A DNA stretch of 64,000 bases. Source: AP-15 sp963785565 (lineage in GTDB: Bacteria > Pseudomonadota > Alphaproteobacteria > ATCC43930 > CGMCC-115725). The stretch is from assembly GCA_963785565.1 (NCBI GenBank), contig CAWAVV010000003.1, positions 124,001 through 188,000 on the forward strand, read 5' to 3'. Positions 1-10,031 of this stretch are shown here, in pieces (position 1 is the stretch's first letter; each line of letters starts with the position of its first letter). Both the position numbers and the translations under genes were made by a program. Below the pieces are notes generated by a model. It worked only from the letters and a program-made list of their open reading frames with translations. It did no database searches and had not been told where the DNA came from.

Positions 1-1223
1 ACGTCGACAAACACGCCGCCCGGCGCCAGCGCGGCGAACAGCTTGTCCCATCCGGCCTTGGCCAGAACCCGATGGGGTACCGCGAAGACCAATCCGTCGA
101 GCCCGCTGAATTCGTCCAAGGCGACGAGATCGATGCCGTATTCGCGCTGCGCCTGCTCCGCGTCGGCGAGCGGGTCGGCGACCAATGCTGCGATGCCGAA
201 TTCGCGCAACTCGGCGACGATGTCGGGCACCCGGCTGTTGCGCAGGTCGGGCACGTCTTCCTTGAAGGTGATGCCGAGAATGCCGATCCGCGCGCCGTTG
301 ACCGGACGCCCGGCGGCAATCAGCAATTTGACGACGCGCTGGGCAACAAAGCCGCCCATGCCGTCGTTGATGCGCCGCCCCGACAGGATTACCTGCGGGT
401 AATAGCCCGCCGCCTCGGCCCGGGCGGTCAGGTAATACGGGTCGACGCCGATGCAGTGACCGCCGACCAGCCCCGGCGTGAACGGCAGAAAATTCCATTT
501 GGTGCCGGCCGCCGCCAGCACCTCCCGGGTCGGGATGCCGAGCCGGTCGAAGATGATCGCCAATTCGTTCATCAGGGCGATGTTCAGATCGCGCTGCGTG
601 TTTTCGATGACCTTTGCCGCCTCGGCGATTTCGAGCGAGGCGGCGCGGTGCAAACCGGCTTCGACGATTTGCCCGTAGACCGCCGCGACGCGCTCTAATG
701 TCTCCGCATCCTCGCCGGCGACGATTTTGACGATAGTTTCGAGCCGGTGCCGCTCATCGCCGGGATTGATCCGTTCGGGCGAATACCCGAGCTTGAAATC
801 GATCCCCCGCGCCAACCCGGAGGCCTTGGCGAGCAGCGGCCCGCAGATGTCGCGAGTGAGGCCGGGATAGACTGTCGATTCAAAGACCACGACCGAACCG
901 GGCCGCAGGCGCGGTCCAATCAACGCACAGGCCTCGGAGAGCGGGGCCAAATCGGGACGGCGCTCGGCATCGATCGGCGTCGGGACCGTCACGATCAGAA
1001 AACTCGCCGCGGCCAGCGCGTCGGGATCATCGGTCAGCCGAAGCGGGGTCTCGCGTAAGGCCGCCTCGGGGACCTCGCCGGTTGCGTCCCGTCCCTGACG
1101 CAACGCGGCGATCCGCTGCTCCGAGATATCGAACCCGATGACCGGCGCGAACTTCTTCGCCAAGGCAAGCGCCACCGGCAATCCGACATAGCCGAGGCCG
1201 ACAACCGCAAACCCGCGTTCCAT
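1..1223 (-). CDS. Nucleotide-sugar 6-dehydrogenase (UDP-N-acetylhexosamine type), 3' end beyond window
   Basis: Predicted to oxidise C6 of a UDP-N-acetylhexosamine to the uronate with two NAD+, feeding surface-polysaccharide synthesis in the cytoplasm. About 407 codons are present; the family is usually about 425, so only the C-terminal tip is missing. Visible: N-terminal Rossmann motif VVGLGYVGLPVA (residues 6-17), the central-domain signature, the catalytic-cysteine segment GGHCIGVDPYYL, and a C-terminal UDP-binding domain with GITFKEDVPDLRNS. This pattern fits the TviB/VipA/WbpO branch better than classical UDP-glucose dehydrogenase. The ATG at 1223 was chosen because the Rossmann fold begins a few residues later. 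It lies 117 bases downstream of the epimerase gene on the same strand, so one operon is likely. Exact substrate (GlcNAc or GalNAc) cannot be read from sequence. Confidence 0.9.
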   Translation of the reverse strand, partial: MERGFAVVGLGYVGLPVALALAKKFAPVIGFDISEQRIAALRQGRDATGEVPEAALRETPLRLTDDPDALAAASFLIVTVPTPIDAERRPDLAPLSEACALIGPRLRPGSVVVFESTVYPGLTRDICGPLLAKASGLARGIDFKLGYSPERINPGDERHRLETIVKIVAGEDAETLERVAAVYGQIVEAGLHRAASLEIAEAAKVIENTQRDLNIALMNELAIIFDRLGIPTREVLAAAGTKWNFLPFTPGLVGGHCIGVDPYYLTARAEAAGYYPQVILSGRRINDGMGGFVAQRVVKLLIAAGRPVNGARIGILGITFKEDVPDLRNSRVPDIVAELREFGIAALVADPLADAEQAQREYGIDLVALDEFSGLDGLVFAVPHRVLAKAGWDKLFAALAPGGVFVD

Positions 1224-1340
1224 GTCAGCTGCTACCCGCAAGACCCCTCTCGGCGATCACGACGTGATGCGTGACAGAATCTGACCGAATATAGTTAAAA
1301 AAGCGTCTCGGCGCATGACGATCGCACGCGGGCCGGTCGA

Positions 1341-2330
1341 TCAATTGACATGATGGTAGCGTTTGTACCAGGTGACAAAGCGGCCGATCCCCTCCTCGAT
1401 CGTCGTCTTCGGCTCAAAGCCGAGATCGCGCCGCGCGGATTCGATATCGGCGAAACTCTCCGGCACATCGCCGGGCTGCAGCGGCAGCAGCTCCTTTTTC
1501 GCGGCGCGCCCCAGCGCCCGTTCGAGAACCGCGATGAAATCGAGCAGTTTTTCGGGCCGATGGTTGCCGAGATTGTAGATCCGGTGCGCAACCCCGTCGC
1601 CGCCCGCCCCCGCCGCGGAGGCGCGATCGTGCGCGGCGATCGTGCCGGCGACAATGTCGTCGATATAGGTAAAGTCACGCGCCATATGGCCTTCGTTGAA
1701 CACCTTGATCGGCTCGCCGGCGAGAATCGCCCTGGTGAACAGATAAGCCGCCATATCCGGCCGGCCCCACGGCCCATAGACGGTAAAAAACCGTAATCCC
1801 GTCGCCGGCAAGCCATAGAGATGGCTGTAGCTGCGCGCGATCAGCTCGCAGCTGCGCTTAGTCGCGGCGTACAGCGAGACCGGCTGATCCACCGGGTCGT
1901 CGACGCTGAACGGCTGCTTGCGGTTGGCGCCGTAAACCGAAGAGGACGACGCGTAAGTGATTGCCGTAAACGGTTTTATTCGTCGCGCCGCTTCGAGCAT
2001 GACCAGCGTGCCCATCACATTCGCGTCGATATAGGCAAACGGGTTTTCGAGCGAATAGCGCACCCCGGCCTGCGCCGCGAGATGGATTATCCCGGTCAGA
2101 TCCTTGTGGCGCTCGACCACGGCAAAGACGCCGTCGCGGTCCGCCACATCGAGCTTGGCGAAGACGAAGCCGGGAAAGGCGGTGAGCTCGGCGAGGCGCG
2201 CTTGTTTCAGCCGCACATCGTAATAATCGTTGAGGTTGTCGATGCCGACGACTTGGTCGCCGCGCTCGAGCAACGCCTTGGCGACATGAAAACCGATGAA
2301 CCCGGCTGCGCCGGTCACAAGAATCGACAT
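1341..2330 (-). CDS. UDP-glucuronate 4-epimerase-type NAD-dependent epimerase
   Basis: Extended short-chain dehydrogenase of 329 residues, predicted to interconvert UDP-glucuronate and UDP-galacturonate (or a close relative) for polysaccharide building blocks. The Rossmann motif TGAAGFIGFH is at the N terminus, NLNDYYD follows (typical of the CapI/LpsL glucuronate epimerases), the serine triad region reads YASSSSVYG and the catalytic YxxxK is YAATK. The start ATG at 2330 sits directly before the Rossmann strand; upstream in-frame codons have no such sequence. Same strand as the dehydrogenase and the acyltransferase-like gene, with short gaps, so probably one operon. A TviC/WbpP-type N-acetyl epimerase is the main alternative, since its neighbour is an N-acetylhexosamine dehydrogenase type. 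Confidence 0.88.
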   Translation of the reverse strand: MSILVTGAAGFIGFHVAKALLERGDQVVGIDNLNDYYDVRLKQARLAELTAFPGFVFAKLDVADRDGVFAVVERHKDLTGIIHLAAQAGVRYSLENPFAYIDANVMGTLVMLEAARRIKPFTAITYASSSSVYGANRKQPFSVDDPVDQPVSLYAATKRSCELIARSYSHLYGLPATGLRFFTVYGPWGRPDMAAYLFTRAILAGEPIKVFNEGHMARDFTYIDDIVAGTIAAHDRASAAGAGGDGVAHRIYNLGNHRPEKLLDFIAVLERALGRAAKKELLPLQPGDVPESFADIESARRDLGFEPKTTIEEGIGRFVTWYKRYHHVN

Positions 2331-2361
2331 GGGACTCCTGGCCAGGGGATAGCGGCCTGCC

Positions 2362-3519
2362 CTATCGTTTCGCTGCGCCGCCGGCAAGCGATTTCTCAGG
2401 CCCCCACATTCCCTGCTTTAGTCGGCGGGCGAGGTGCTCGAGACGAAAGGCGAGACGTGGTTGCTGGACCACCTGCCACAGCATCGGGTCGCACCGTGTG
2501 GCAAAGCTCTCCTTCAGCCGGTTGCGGCCGGCCATGAAATCATAAACGCGCATGCCCGAACGAAAGGCGTGCCGGATCGCCAGCGCATGAGTGACGACCC
2601 CCGGGCGCTCGCGCGGGTCGGCGTCGGCGAACCCGCTCTGGTAGGCGTAGACGCGGCCGTCCAGTTGAAAATTATAGAGATAACCGATGACCCGCTCGCC
2701 GGCCCGCGCCTCGACGAGTTGGATCGCACCCTCGGCAAATTGGCGTGCGATCAGCCCGCGGTGGAACTTCTCGAAAAACCCGCCGCTGAACGAATGCGCG
2801 ATGCCGCGCCGTTCCCACGAGGCGCAATGCAGCGCCTTCAATCCGGTAAACCAGCTCTGGGCCTCCGCCTCGGTGGCGGCTTCGCGCAAGTTGAGCGGGC
2901 CGTGCGCTTCGAAATGCCGCAACGCGCGGCGCAGCTGTTGGCGGGCATTGGCGCTGAGCAGCGGGTCGAGCACGCCGTCGCTCGCCGCGAGGAGACTGAG
3001 ATCGACCGAATACAAAGGCTTGGCAATCTCGTGGAGCATCAACCGATGCGCAGCCAGCGCCGCCTCGGGCAGCCGCGCCAACGAGCCGCTGAGATGGAGT
3101 TCGTCAGCCTCGCCGCGCAGCCCGCCGAACCAGGTCAGCAACGCGTTGAAAACGGCGGGTTCGCTGCCATCCGCGCACAGGATGCCGTTATGCTCGATCG
3201 TCATCGCGTCATATTGCGGGTCGCCGGTTTCGTTCAGATAAAGGCCGCGCGAGCGGATCAGCCGATAGCGGCGCCGGGTGGCCGCACTGCCGACCAGCGC
3301 CAGCGCCATTGTCTCGCCTTGTGCGCGGCCGCGCAGCAGCATCGGCCGGCTCGCGGCCGGAATCGCGTCGAGCAAGCTCCCAATCCAGGCCCACGAGACA
3401 AAGAACGACGGGTGCGCCGCGGCTTCGAGCGCCCGCCAATCGCGCTCGAGCTCGGCGAGCGGCGGCAGCGGCTCGTGGCGGAACGCGACCTCGCCCGGCG
3501 CGCGCGTTTGGCCGTGCAC
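2362..3519 (-). CDS. GNAT/CelD-FemAB-like acyltransferase, polysaccharide locus
   Basis: About 385 residues. The C-terminal half has the BioF2-like GNAT/FemAB fold signature: a segment around GERVIGYLYNFQLDGRVYAY followed by YDFMAGRNRLKESF. Proteins like this sit in exosortase-associated and cellulose-type polysaccharide loci; the acyl donor and acceptor are unknown. I prefer the GTG at 3519, because the upstream in-frame extension runs into the promoter space of the divergent glycosyltransferase and has no family-like sequence. It ends 31 bases before the epimerase start. A related but distinct GNAT protein is encoded at 6076-7152. Function inferred only at fold and context level. Confidence 0.75.
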   Translation of the reverse strand: MHGQTRAPGEVAFRHEPLPPLAELERDWRALEAAAHPSFFVSWAWIGSLLDAIPAASRPMLLRGRAQGETMALALVGSAATRRRYRLIRSRGLYLNETGDPQYDAMTIEHNGILCADGSEPAVFNALLTWFGGLRGEADELHLSGSLARLPEAALAAHRLMLHEIAKPLYSVDLSLLAASDGVLDPLLSANARQQLRRALRHFEAHGPLNLREAATEAEAQSWFTGLKALHCASWERRGIAHSFSGGFFEKFHRGLIARQFAEGAIQLVEARAGERVIGYLYNFQLDGRVYAYQSGFADADPRERPGVVTHALAIRHAFRSGMRVYDFMAGRNRLKESFATRCDPMLWQVVQQPRLAFRLEHLARRLKQGMWGPEKSLAGGAAKR

Positions 3520-3613
3520 CGTTGTTAACCCAAGTTCAGCCGATGCGGCATAAGCTCGACACTGCGCGATCCTGGTATAAGACCCGGAAAGCGGCAACAA
3601 ATGCGATCGGACG

Positions 3614-4820
3614 ATGCGGGTCCTGCACATCCTCGACCATTCGCTGCCGCTGCAGAGCGGCTACGTCTTTCGCACGCTCGGCATCGTCAACCAACAGCGG
3701 GCACTGGGCTGGGAGCCGGTGCTGCTGACCAGCGGCAAGCATTACGCGCCGGGGCCGCCGCGCGAACATATCGGCGATTGGGAGTTTTTGCGCACGCCGG
3801 CGCCGAACGGGCTCGGCGCCCGGCTGCCCTGGGCGCGCGAGCTGAAGATCGTCAGCGATCTCGGGCTCCGCCTCGACGAGGTCGTGGACGAAGTGCGGCC
3901 GCAGATCCTGCACGCCCACTCGCCGGTCCTCAACGCGCTCCCGGCGATTCGCGCCGGCCGCCGTCATGGCATCCCGGTCGTCTACGAAGTGCGTGCGCTG
4001 TGGGAGGACGGGGCAGCCAGCCACGGGACCCACGGCGAGGCCGGGCTGCGCTATCGCGCCACAAGGCTGATCGAGACCCACGCGATGCGGCGGGCCGACG
4101 CGGTGACCACGATCTGTGAAGGGCTGCGTGGCGAGATCGCCGCCCGCGGCATTCCGGCGGAGAAAATCACGGTCATCCCCAATGCGGTCGACCGCAATGC
4201 ATTTCACGGGCCGGGTGCTCCCGATTCTGCGCTCGCCGCCCGGCTCGGTCTCGCCGGTAAGCGGGTGCTCGGCTTTTTCGGCTCGTTTTATTCCTATGAG
4301 GGGCTGCATCTGCTGCTGCGCGCGCTGCCCCTGATGCAGCGCCGGCGCCCGGACATCGCAATCCTCCTCGTCGGCGGCGGTCCAGAGGAGGAGAAGTTGC
4401 GGACGCTGGCCCGCGACCTCGACCTTGGTGACAGCGCGATCTTCACCGGGCGGGTGCCGCATGAAGAAATCGGCCGCTATTACGATCTCGCCGATCTTCT
4501 GGTTTTTCCGCGCGTGTCCTTGCGCCTGACCGAGCTGGTGACGCCGCTTGAAGCCGCTCGAAGCAATGGCGCAGGAGCGAATCGTTGCCGCCTCGAATGT
4601 CGGCGGCCATCGCGAGCTGATCCGCGACCGCGAGACCGGCTACCTCTTTCCCCCCGATGATCCCGGTCTGCTCGCCGAAGGCGTGCTGGCGGCGCTCGAC
4701 GACGCTGCGTCGTGGCCGCGCATCCGCGCGTGCGCCGCCCGGTTCATCGACAGCGAGCGATGCTGGGCGCACAGCGTCGCCCGCTATGCCGAAGTCTATG
4801 CCCGGGTCTTGCGACGATGA
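3614..4820 (+). CDS. GT4 glycosyltransferase, exosortase-associated type, one-base frameshift
   Basis: The opening MRVLHILDHSLPLQSGY and the whole GT-B layout match the glycosyltransferase-4 group found beside PEP-CTERM/exosortase A systems. The N-terminal acceptor domain occupies roughly residues 1-180; the C-terminal donor domain has GFFGSFYSYEGL, LVGGGPEE and the EAMAQERIVAASNVGGH nucleotide-sugar site. The reading frame breaks near 4549: after LTELVTPL the sequence continues in the next frame as KPLEAMAQ, consistent with one extra T in CTTGAAG. The second part runs on to the stop at 4820 without further damage, so a sequencing error is as likely as a real mutation. Convergent with the next gene, overlapping it by 25 bases. 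Confidence 0.85.
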
Positions 4821-6029
4821 GTTCCCGTCATGGCCGCGTCGCTACGGTACTGGGCGCACACCTCGCGAAACAGCGCGATTTGCCCGTCGGTCGTGCTCTG
4901 CCAGTCGAACTGCTCGGCATAAGCGCGGGTGGCGGCGCGCTCGGGCGGCGCGGCGAGGAGGTCGCTGATCGCGCCGGCAAGGTTTTCCGGCGTGATCCGG
5001 GGAACGACGCGCCCAGCCGCCGGCGCGCCGACGATGTCGGTGATGCCGGCAATATCCGAGACCACCACCGGGGTTCCGCAGGCCATGCTTTCGAGCAGCA
5101 CGTTGGGCCAGCCCTCATGGGTCGAGACCAGCAGCAACAGATCGGCCGCTCCGTAGATCTCCGGCAGCGTCTGCTGCGGCATTTGGCCGAGCAGGCGGAC
5201 CCGATTCGGCGAGGCCGCGGGCGCGCGCCAATGCCTCGATCGCGGCGCGCTCGGGCCCCTCGCCGACGATGACCAGATCGGCGTCGGGCAACAGCGCCAG
5301 CGCCTCGACCATCAGCGGGTGCCGCTTCAGCGCCACCAGATTGCCGACCGCGAGCAGGGTCGGCCCCGTGAAGCCGAGACGGCGCCGCGCCGCTTCGCGG
5401 TCGCCCGGGCGAAACAGTGCCAGATCGACGCCGTTTCGCAATACCCGCACCCGCTCCGGCGCGGTCCCGAGCGCCACCAGCCGGTCTCTCAGGCCGCTCG
5501 ACACCGCGACGAGCCCCGCCGCACGCGCCGCCGCCCAGCGAATCCAGCGCCGCGGTACGGCATGATCGGCGATCAGATTGAGGTCGCTGCCGCGTGCGGT
5601 GACGACCACCGGCCGGCCGAGCGCCCGGCCGAGCAGCACCGCGGCAACCCCGTCGGGGTAGAAATAATGGGCGTCGATCAGATCGAAGTCGCCGCCCGCG
5701 TCGATCTGCCGGCGCAGCCGCGGCAGCACCGCGGCGAACAGCGCCAGCGGCGCCGTGCTCATGCCGATCTTGGGCAGCAGCGGATAACGCGGGTGATCGA
5801 TATGCAGCCCGTGCCGCACTTCCTCGGGCGGCACCCGGGCCAGCACCGAATAGCCGCCAAAGCGCGGCGACGTGAACGGAAACCACGGACAGGGAGCGAC
5901 GATCCGGGCCTGGACCTCGCCGCTTTCAACCAGCTTTCGCAGCCGCGTCTCGACAAAAATCCCGTGTTGGGCGCGCGCGGCGCTCGGATATAACGTCGTA
6001 AAGGTAAGGATCTGCACCTGCGGGACCAC
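4796..6029 (-). CDS. GT4 glycosyltransferase, one-base frameshift
   Basis: GT-B glycosyltransferase predicted to extend the surface polysaccharide or exosortase-linked glycan. The N-terminal half shows FTTLYPSAARAQHGIFVETR, then VVTARGSDLN and the nucleotide-site strand LLAVGNLVALKRHPL. The reading frame then shifts near 5200 and continues as RVRLLGQMPQQ, AADLLLLVSTHEGWPNVLLE, ending at 4796. Restoring one base near 5200 gives an uninterrupted protein of about 410 residues. The preferred start is the GTG at 6029, just before QVQILTFTTLYPS. It is divergent from the GNAT gene at 6076, leaving only 46 bases for both promoters. Sugar donor unknown. Confidence 0.83.
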
Positions 6030-6075
6030 ACCAAATGCGGCTGCGGGGCCGGCGTCGCGTGATACCACCCGGCTG

Positions 6076-7152
6076 ATGCCAGTTTACCGCAACCCCGATT
6101 TTCGGCGACTGCCGAGCGGGCTCGTTGCCCTGTTCGACGCCGCCGCGCGCGATTCTTTCTTCGCGCTGCCCGGCTGGTACGATCTGATGACATGCCACGG
6201 CGTACCGCCGGCGACCGAGACCCGGCTCTACAGCGACGAGCGGCCGGGCTCGGCGTCGGCGCTCGTGCTGCAGGTCGTGGACGGCGAAGGACGGCGGCGC
6301 CTCGCCAGCCTGACCAACGCCTACAGCGTCGAGCACGGCCTCCTCGCCGCGCCGGAGGCCGACTTCGCCGCCGGGATCGGCGCGATCGTCGGCGCGATCC
6401 TCGACCAAATTCCACGTTGGGACGCCATCGCCTTGGACGAGCTCGATCCGCTCGCGCCGTCCTTCCGCGCTGCAATCGCCGCTCTGCGGGGCGCCGGGTT
6501 CTTCGTCGAATGCGTCTTTAATTCCGGGAACTGGTACGAGGAAACTACAGGGATGAGCTTTGCCGATTACGTCGCACAGCGTCCCTCGGAATTGCGCAAC
6601 ACCTGGCGCCGCAAGCGCCGCCGGCTGGCCGCGGGCGGCCGGCTCAAAACCGTGCTTTATGCCAAGTCCTCCGGCATCGAGCGGGCAATCGCCGATTACG
6701 CGGCGATCTACGCGCAAAGTTGGAAGCCGGCCGAGATGTACCCCGACTTTGTTCCGGCGCTGATCCGGCTGGCCGCCGCGGAGGGAGCGCTGCGTCTCGG
6801 CATTTCGACCCTCGACGGCATCCCCGCCGCGGCGCAGTTCTGGATCGTCTGGAACGGCCGCGCCGTCATCTACAAACTCGCTCACGACAAGCGCTTCGAC
6901 GATTTTTCGCTCGGCACATTGTTGACCATGGAGATGATCGAGCGTGTGCTCGCCGAGGATCGCCCTTTTGAGATCAATTTCGGGCGCGGCGACGACCCCT
7001 ATAAGAAATTGTGGCTGCCGCGGCGCCGCGAACGCTGGGGGATCACCGCGGCCAATCCGCGCACGCGGCGCGGCCTGGGGCTCGGGCTCAAGCGCGAAGC
7101 GGCGAAAATCTATCACCGCCTGCGCGGCGGGCGCGTCGCCCCGTTCGGCTGA
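6076..7152 (+). CDS. GNAT/CelD-like acyltransferase
   Basis: 358 residues. It has the acyltransferase (GNAT, CelD/BioF2-like) architecture: a core around LRNTWRRKRRRLAAGGRLKT, then GIPAAAQFWIVWNGRAVIYK and the C-terminal INFGRGDDPYKKLWLPRRRE. Similar proteins in cellulose and exosortase loci are thought to acylate or otherwise modify an exported glycan; the reaction is unproven. The ATG at 6076 is chosen because the family-like sequence begins there; longer in-frame extensions overlap the divergent glycosyltransferase. A DUF218 membrane protein follows after 33 bases on the same strand, so the two are probably co-transcribed. Confidence 0.75.
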   Translation: MPVYRNPDFRRLPSGLVALFDAAARDSFFALPGWYDLMTCHGVPPATETRLYSDERPGSASALVLQVVDGEGRRRLASLTNAYSVEHGLLAAPEADFAAGIGAIVGAILDQIPRWDAIALDELDPLAPSFRAAIAALRGAGFFVECVFNSGNWYEETTGMSFADYVAQRPSELRNTWRRKRRRLAAGGRLKTVLYAKSSGIERAIADYAAIYAQSWKPAEMYPDFVPALIRLAAAEGALRLGISTLDGIPAAAQFWIVWNGRAVIYKLAHDKRFDDFSLGTLLTMEMIERVLAEDRPFEINFGRGDDPYKKLWLPRRRERWGITAANPRTRRGLGLGLKREAAKIYHRLRGGRVAPFG

Positions 7153-7185
7153 CCTGAACCCCGGCGATCTGCCACCCAACCCACC

Positions 7186-7941
7186 ATGCTGCAGTGGATC
7201 TCCTATTCCTCGCTGATCCCGCCGAACCTGTTCGTGCTGCTGGCGATGGTCGGGGTCATTCTCGCTTGGCGCTGGCGGCGGGCGGGCCTCGTGCTGGCAA
7301 CGGCGGCGATGGCGTGTCTCTACGTCACCGCGACCCCGCTCGCGGCGTTCGGTCTGATCCGTTCCGCCGAGGCGCTGGCCGGCATGATCCCCACCCTGCC
7401 GCTGCCGGCGCCGCCAGCAGCGATCGTGGTCCTCTCCGCCGATTACCGGCACGGCAATATTGCCGGTGCAAAGGACATGGTGGGACCGGTCACCTTGGCG
7501 CGGCTGGCCGATGCGGCGCGCGAACAGCGCCGGTCAGGTCTGCCGATCCTGGTCAGCGGCGGCCAGATCGAAGATGCCGACGCGCCGCTGGCCGACATGA
7601 TGGCCGAGGCGCTGGAGACCGATTTTCGCTTGTCGGCGCGCTGGCGCGAGGATCGTTCGACGACGACCTACCAGAACGCGCTCTATTCGGCCGAGATGCT
7701 GCGCCGGGCGGGCATCCCGGCGGCCTTGGTCGTGACCAACCGCTGGCATATGGCGCGGGCATTATGGTCGTTCCGCGCCGTCGGCTACCCGGTAGTCGCC
7801 GCGCCGACCGCCAGCGGCCGGAGGCTGAGGCTGTCGGCCGCGAGCTTTCTGCCGCAAATCCCCTCGCTGCTCGACAGCTATTACGCGCTGCACGAGCTGA
7901 TCGGCTTGGCCTGGTATGTCTGCCGCTATGGCCATTGGTAG
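7186..7941 (+). CDS. YdcF/DUF218 family inner-membrane protein
   Basis: 251 residues with two N-terminal membrane segments (about residues 10-30 and 35-55), then a DUF218 domain. Signature pieces are AIVVLSADYRHG, ILVSGGQ and the STTTYQNA segment, followed by ALVVTNRWHMARAL. DUF218 proteins (ElyC/SanA/YdcF group) affect envelope polymer assembly in other bacteria; the substrate here is not known. It follows the GNAT gene by 33 bases and closes the polysaccharide region; the next gene is on the opposite strand. Confidence 0.85.
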   Translation: MLQWISYSSLIPPNLFVLLAMVGVILAWRWRRAGLVLATAAMACLYVTATPLAAFGLIRSAEALAGMIPTLPLPAPPAAIVVLSADYRHGNIAGAKDMVGPVTLARLADAAREQRRSGLPILVSGGQIEDADAPLADMMAEALETDFRLSARWREDRSTTTYQNALYSAEMLRRAGIPAALVVTNRWHMARALWSFRAVGYPVVAAPTASGRRLRLSAASFLPQIPSLLDSYYALHELIGLAWYVCRYGHW

Positions 7942-7989
7942 CGGCGGCCGGGGGTATCGCCGTCGCCATCGGCAATGACGCCGCCGGGG

Positions 7990-9735
7990 TCAGCCCGCCC
8001 GCAGTTCCGCTGTGGCCCTGCGGTCGAGGGTCCCGTCGGCGGCGAGGGCGACGCGGTAGTCGTCACGCGCCGTCTCGCGCGAAATCAGCCCGTCGGCGAC
8101 ATCGGCCGCGACCTGCTCGGGATCGCGTTCGGCCGGGTCGCCAAACCCGCCGCCGCCCGGCAGTTCGAGGCGGATGAAATCACCGCCGGGGACACTCTGC
8201 CTTCCTTTGGGGCCGATCGGCTTGCCGGAGACCAGGGTGACCCGGCCCGGAGCGCCTTTGCCGCCGCCGTCGCGGCCACGCGCCGGGTTGCCGATCCGCT
8301 CGAAATTGCACAGCATCGCGATCGGCGTGCCGTCAGAACCGCCCAGTTCGATGATCTGGCCGAGCCCGCCGCGGAATTGCCCGGCCCCGCCCGAACCCTC
8401 GCGAAACTCGCGCCGGCGGAACAGCACCGGCGCCACCGCCTCGGTCGCTTCGACCGGGATCGTGCGCACCCCGGAGGGGAACGCGGTCACGTCGAGCCCG
8501 TCTTTGCCGGGCCGCGCGCCGGCTCCGCCGCAGTGAAAAATCGCGGTGCTGAACGGCCTGACCTCGGGCGGCGCCCTCCCCTCCTCCGCCCCCAGCTCGT
8601 CGAGCACGTCGGCGCCGCCATAGATCTGCGGGATCCACAGTGACGAGGCGCCCTCGGCCGGCACCCCGCCGTCGATCACCTGATGCAGGCAGCCGAACAC
8701 CAGATCGGGCAGCATGTGGCCGACCGTGTGCCGGGCGGCGACCGCGCGCGGCCGCTTGGCGTTCAACAGGCACCCCTCGGGTGCGCTGACCGTGATCGGT
8801 GCCAGTGACCCGGCGTTGTTCGGCACTTCGGGCGCCACCAGGCATTTGACCCCGAACGCGGTGTAGGCGAGCGTGTAGTTCAGCACGACATTGATGCCAA
8901 AGGCGCTGGCCGGCGAGGTCCCGGCAAAGTCGATATGGATGCCACCCTCGCCGATTGTCATGTCGGCGGTGAGGGTCAGCGGGCGGTCATAGCCATCCAT
9001 CGTCAGGCTGTTCTGGTAACGGCCGGGCTTCAGCTTGCCGATCGCCTCGATCGTCGCCTCGCGCGAGGTCTCGATGATGTGCTCGCCCAATCGGTCGAGA
9101 TTGGCGATGCCGAACTCCTCCATCATCTCGACGAGCCGCCGGCTGCCTTCGTCGTTGCACGCGGCGAGCGCGTAGACGTCGCCCTCGACCTGCAATGGCT
9201 CGCGCACATTGGCCCGGATCACCCGCAGCAGGTCTTCGTTCATCCGGCCTTCCCGCGCCAACGCCATCAATGGGATCGACAGCCCCTCCTCGAACACCTG
9301 GCGCCCGTCAGGCCCCATGCCGAGCCCGCCGATATCGACGACATGGACCGTGCTGGCGAACAGGCCAACCGCCTCGCCATTCAGAAAAGTCGGGCTGACC
9401 ACAGTCAGATCGTGCAGGTGGCCGCAGGTCAGCCACGGGTCGTTGGTGATGTAGTGGTCGCCCGGCCGCATCGTCCTCAGCGGAAAGGCGTCGAGGAAAT
9501 GCTTGACCGCCGCCGCCATCGAATTGACGTGGCCCGGCGTGCCGGTCACCGCCTGCGCCAGCATGTTGCCGTCGCGGTCGAACACCCCGGCCGACAAATC
9601 CCCGGCCTCGCGCACCGTCGTCGAGAACGCGGTGCGCACCAAGGTCTGCGCCTGCTCCTCGACCACCGCGATCAGCCGGCTCCACATGATCTGCATATGG
9701 ATCTGCGACAACGCCGTATTCGCTCTCGACAGCAT
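7990..9735 (-). CDS. Hydantoinase B / 5-oxoprolinase-type subunit
   Basis: 581 residues, full length for the HyuB family, which together with HyuA hydrolyses hydantoins, 5-oxoproline or related cyclic amides with ATP. Recognisable blocks: SRLIAVVEEQAQTLVRTAFS near the start, GDHYITNDPW, GHLHDLTVV, and the C-terminal LPGGGGFGDPAERDPE. No HyuA partner lies on either side: upstream is the divergent DUF4157 gene and downstream the convergent DUF218 gene. Either HyuA is elsewhere on the chromosome or this subunit acts alone. The start at 9735 gives a complete N-terminal domain; an internal ATG fourteen codons later is also possible. Confidence 0.9.
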   Translation of the reverse strand: MLSRANTALSQIHMQIMWSRLIAVVEEQAQTLVRTAFSTTVREAGDLSAGVFDRDGNMLAQAVTGTPGHVNSMAAAVKHFLDAFPLRTMRPGDHYITNDPWLTCGHLHDLTVVSPTFLNGEAVGLFASTVHVVDIGGLGMGPDGRQVFEEGLSIPLMALAREGRMNEDLLRVIRANVREPLQVEGDVYALAACNDEGSRRLVEMMEEFGIANLDRLGEHIIETSREATIEAIGKLKPGRYQNSLTMDGYDRPLTLTADMTIGEGGIHIDFAGTSPASAFGINVVLNYTLAYTAFGVKCLVAPEVPNNAGSLAPITVSAPEGCLLNAKRPRAVAARHTVGHMLPDLVFGCLHQVIDGGVPAEGASSLWIPQIYGGADVLDELGAEEGRAPPEVRPFSTAIFHCGGAGARPGKDGLDVTAFPSGVRTIPVEATEAVAPVLFRRREFREGSGGAGQFRGGLGQIIELGGSDGTPIAMLCNFERIGNPARGRDGGGKGAPGRVTLVSGKPIGPKGRQSVPGGDFIRLELPGGGGFGDPAERDPEQVAADVADGLISRETARDDYRVALAADGTLDRRATAELRAG

Positions 9736-10031
9736 AGCCTCGGCCTCTCATCACCCCCCGCTCGCGACGCGAGGGTGGATGGCATCTTATGATTTCCCGC
9801 CCGCCCGGCGCAACGCGTCAACCGGGAATGACCCGCATGGCCATGGCCGTCGCATAAGCGATGATCCCGGTCGGGGGCCACAATCGGCATGCCTGGGCGG
9901 CCCGTCGCAAACGAGCCGAGATTATTCGGCAAAAGTGATCACACGCAAAAACCGCGATAAACTGCCGGACTGGCCGGCTCTTATGCCAAGCATTGTCGGA
10001 CGGCCGGGGCGACAACAAATTGAAGGTCGAC

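Noticed and set aside
7186..7941. Exosortase for the PEP-CTERM proteins
   Set aside because: The protein has only two membrane segments and DUF218 motifs; none of the exosortase Cys/Arg/His motifs are present.
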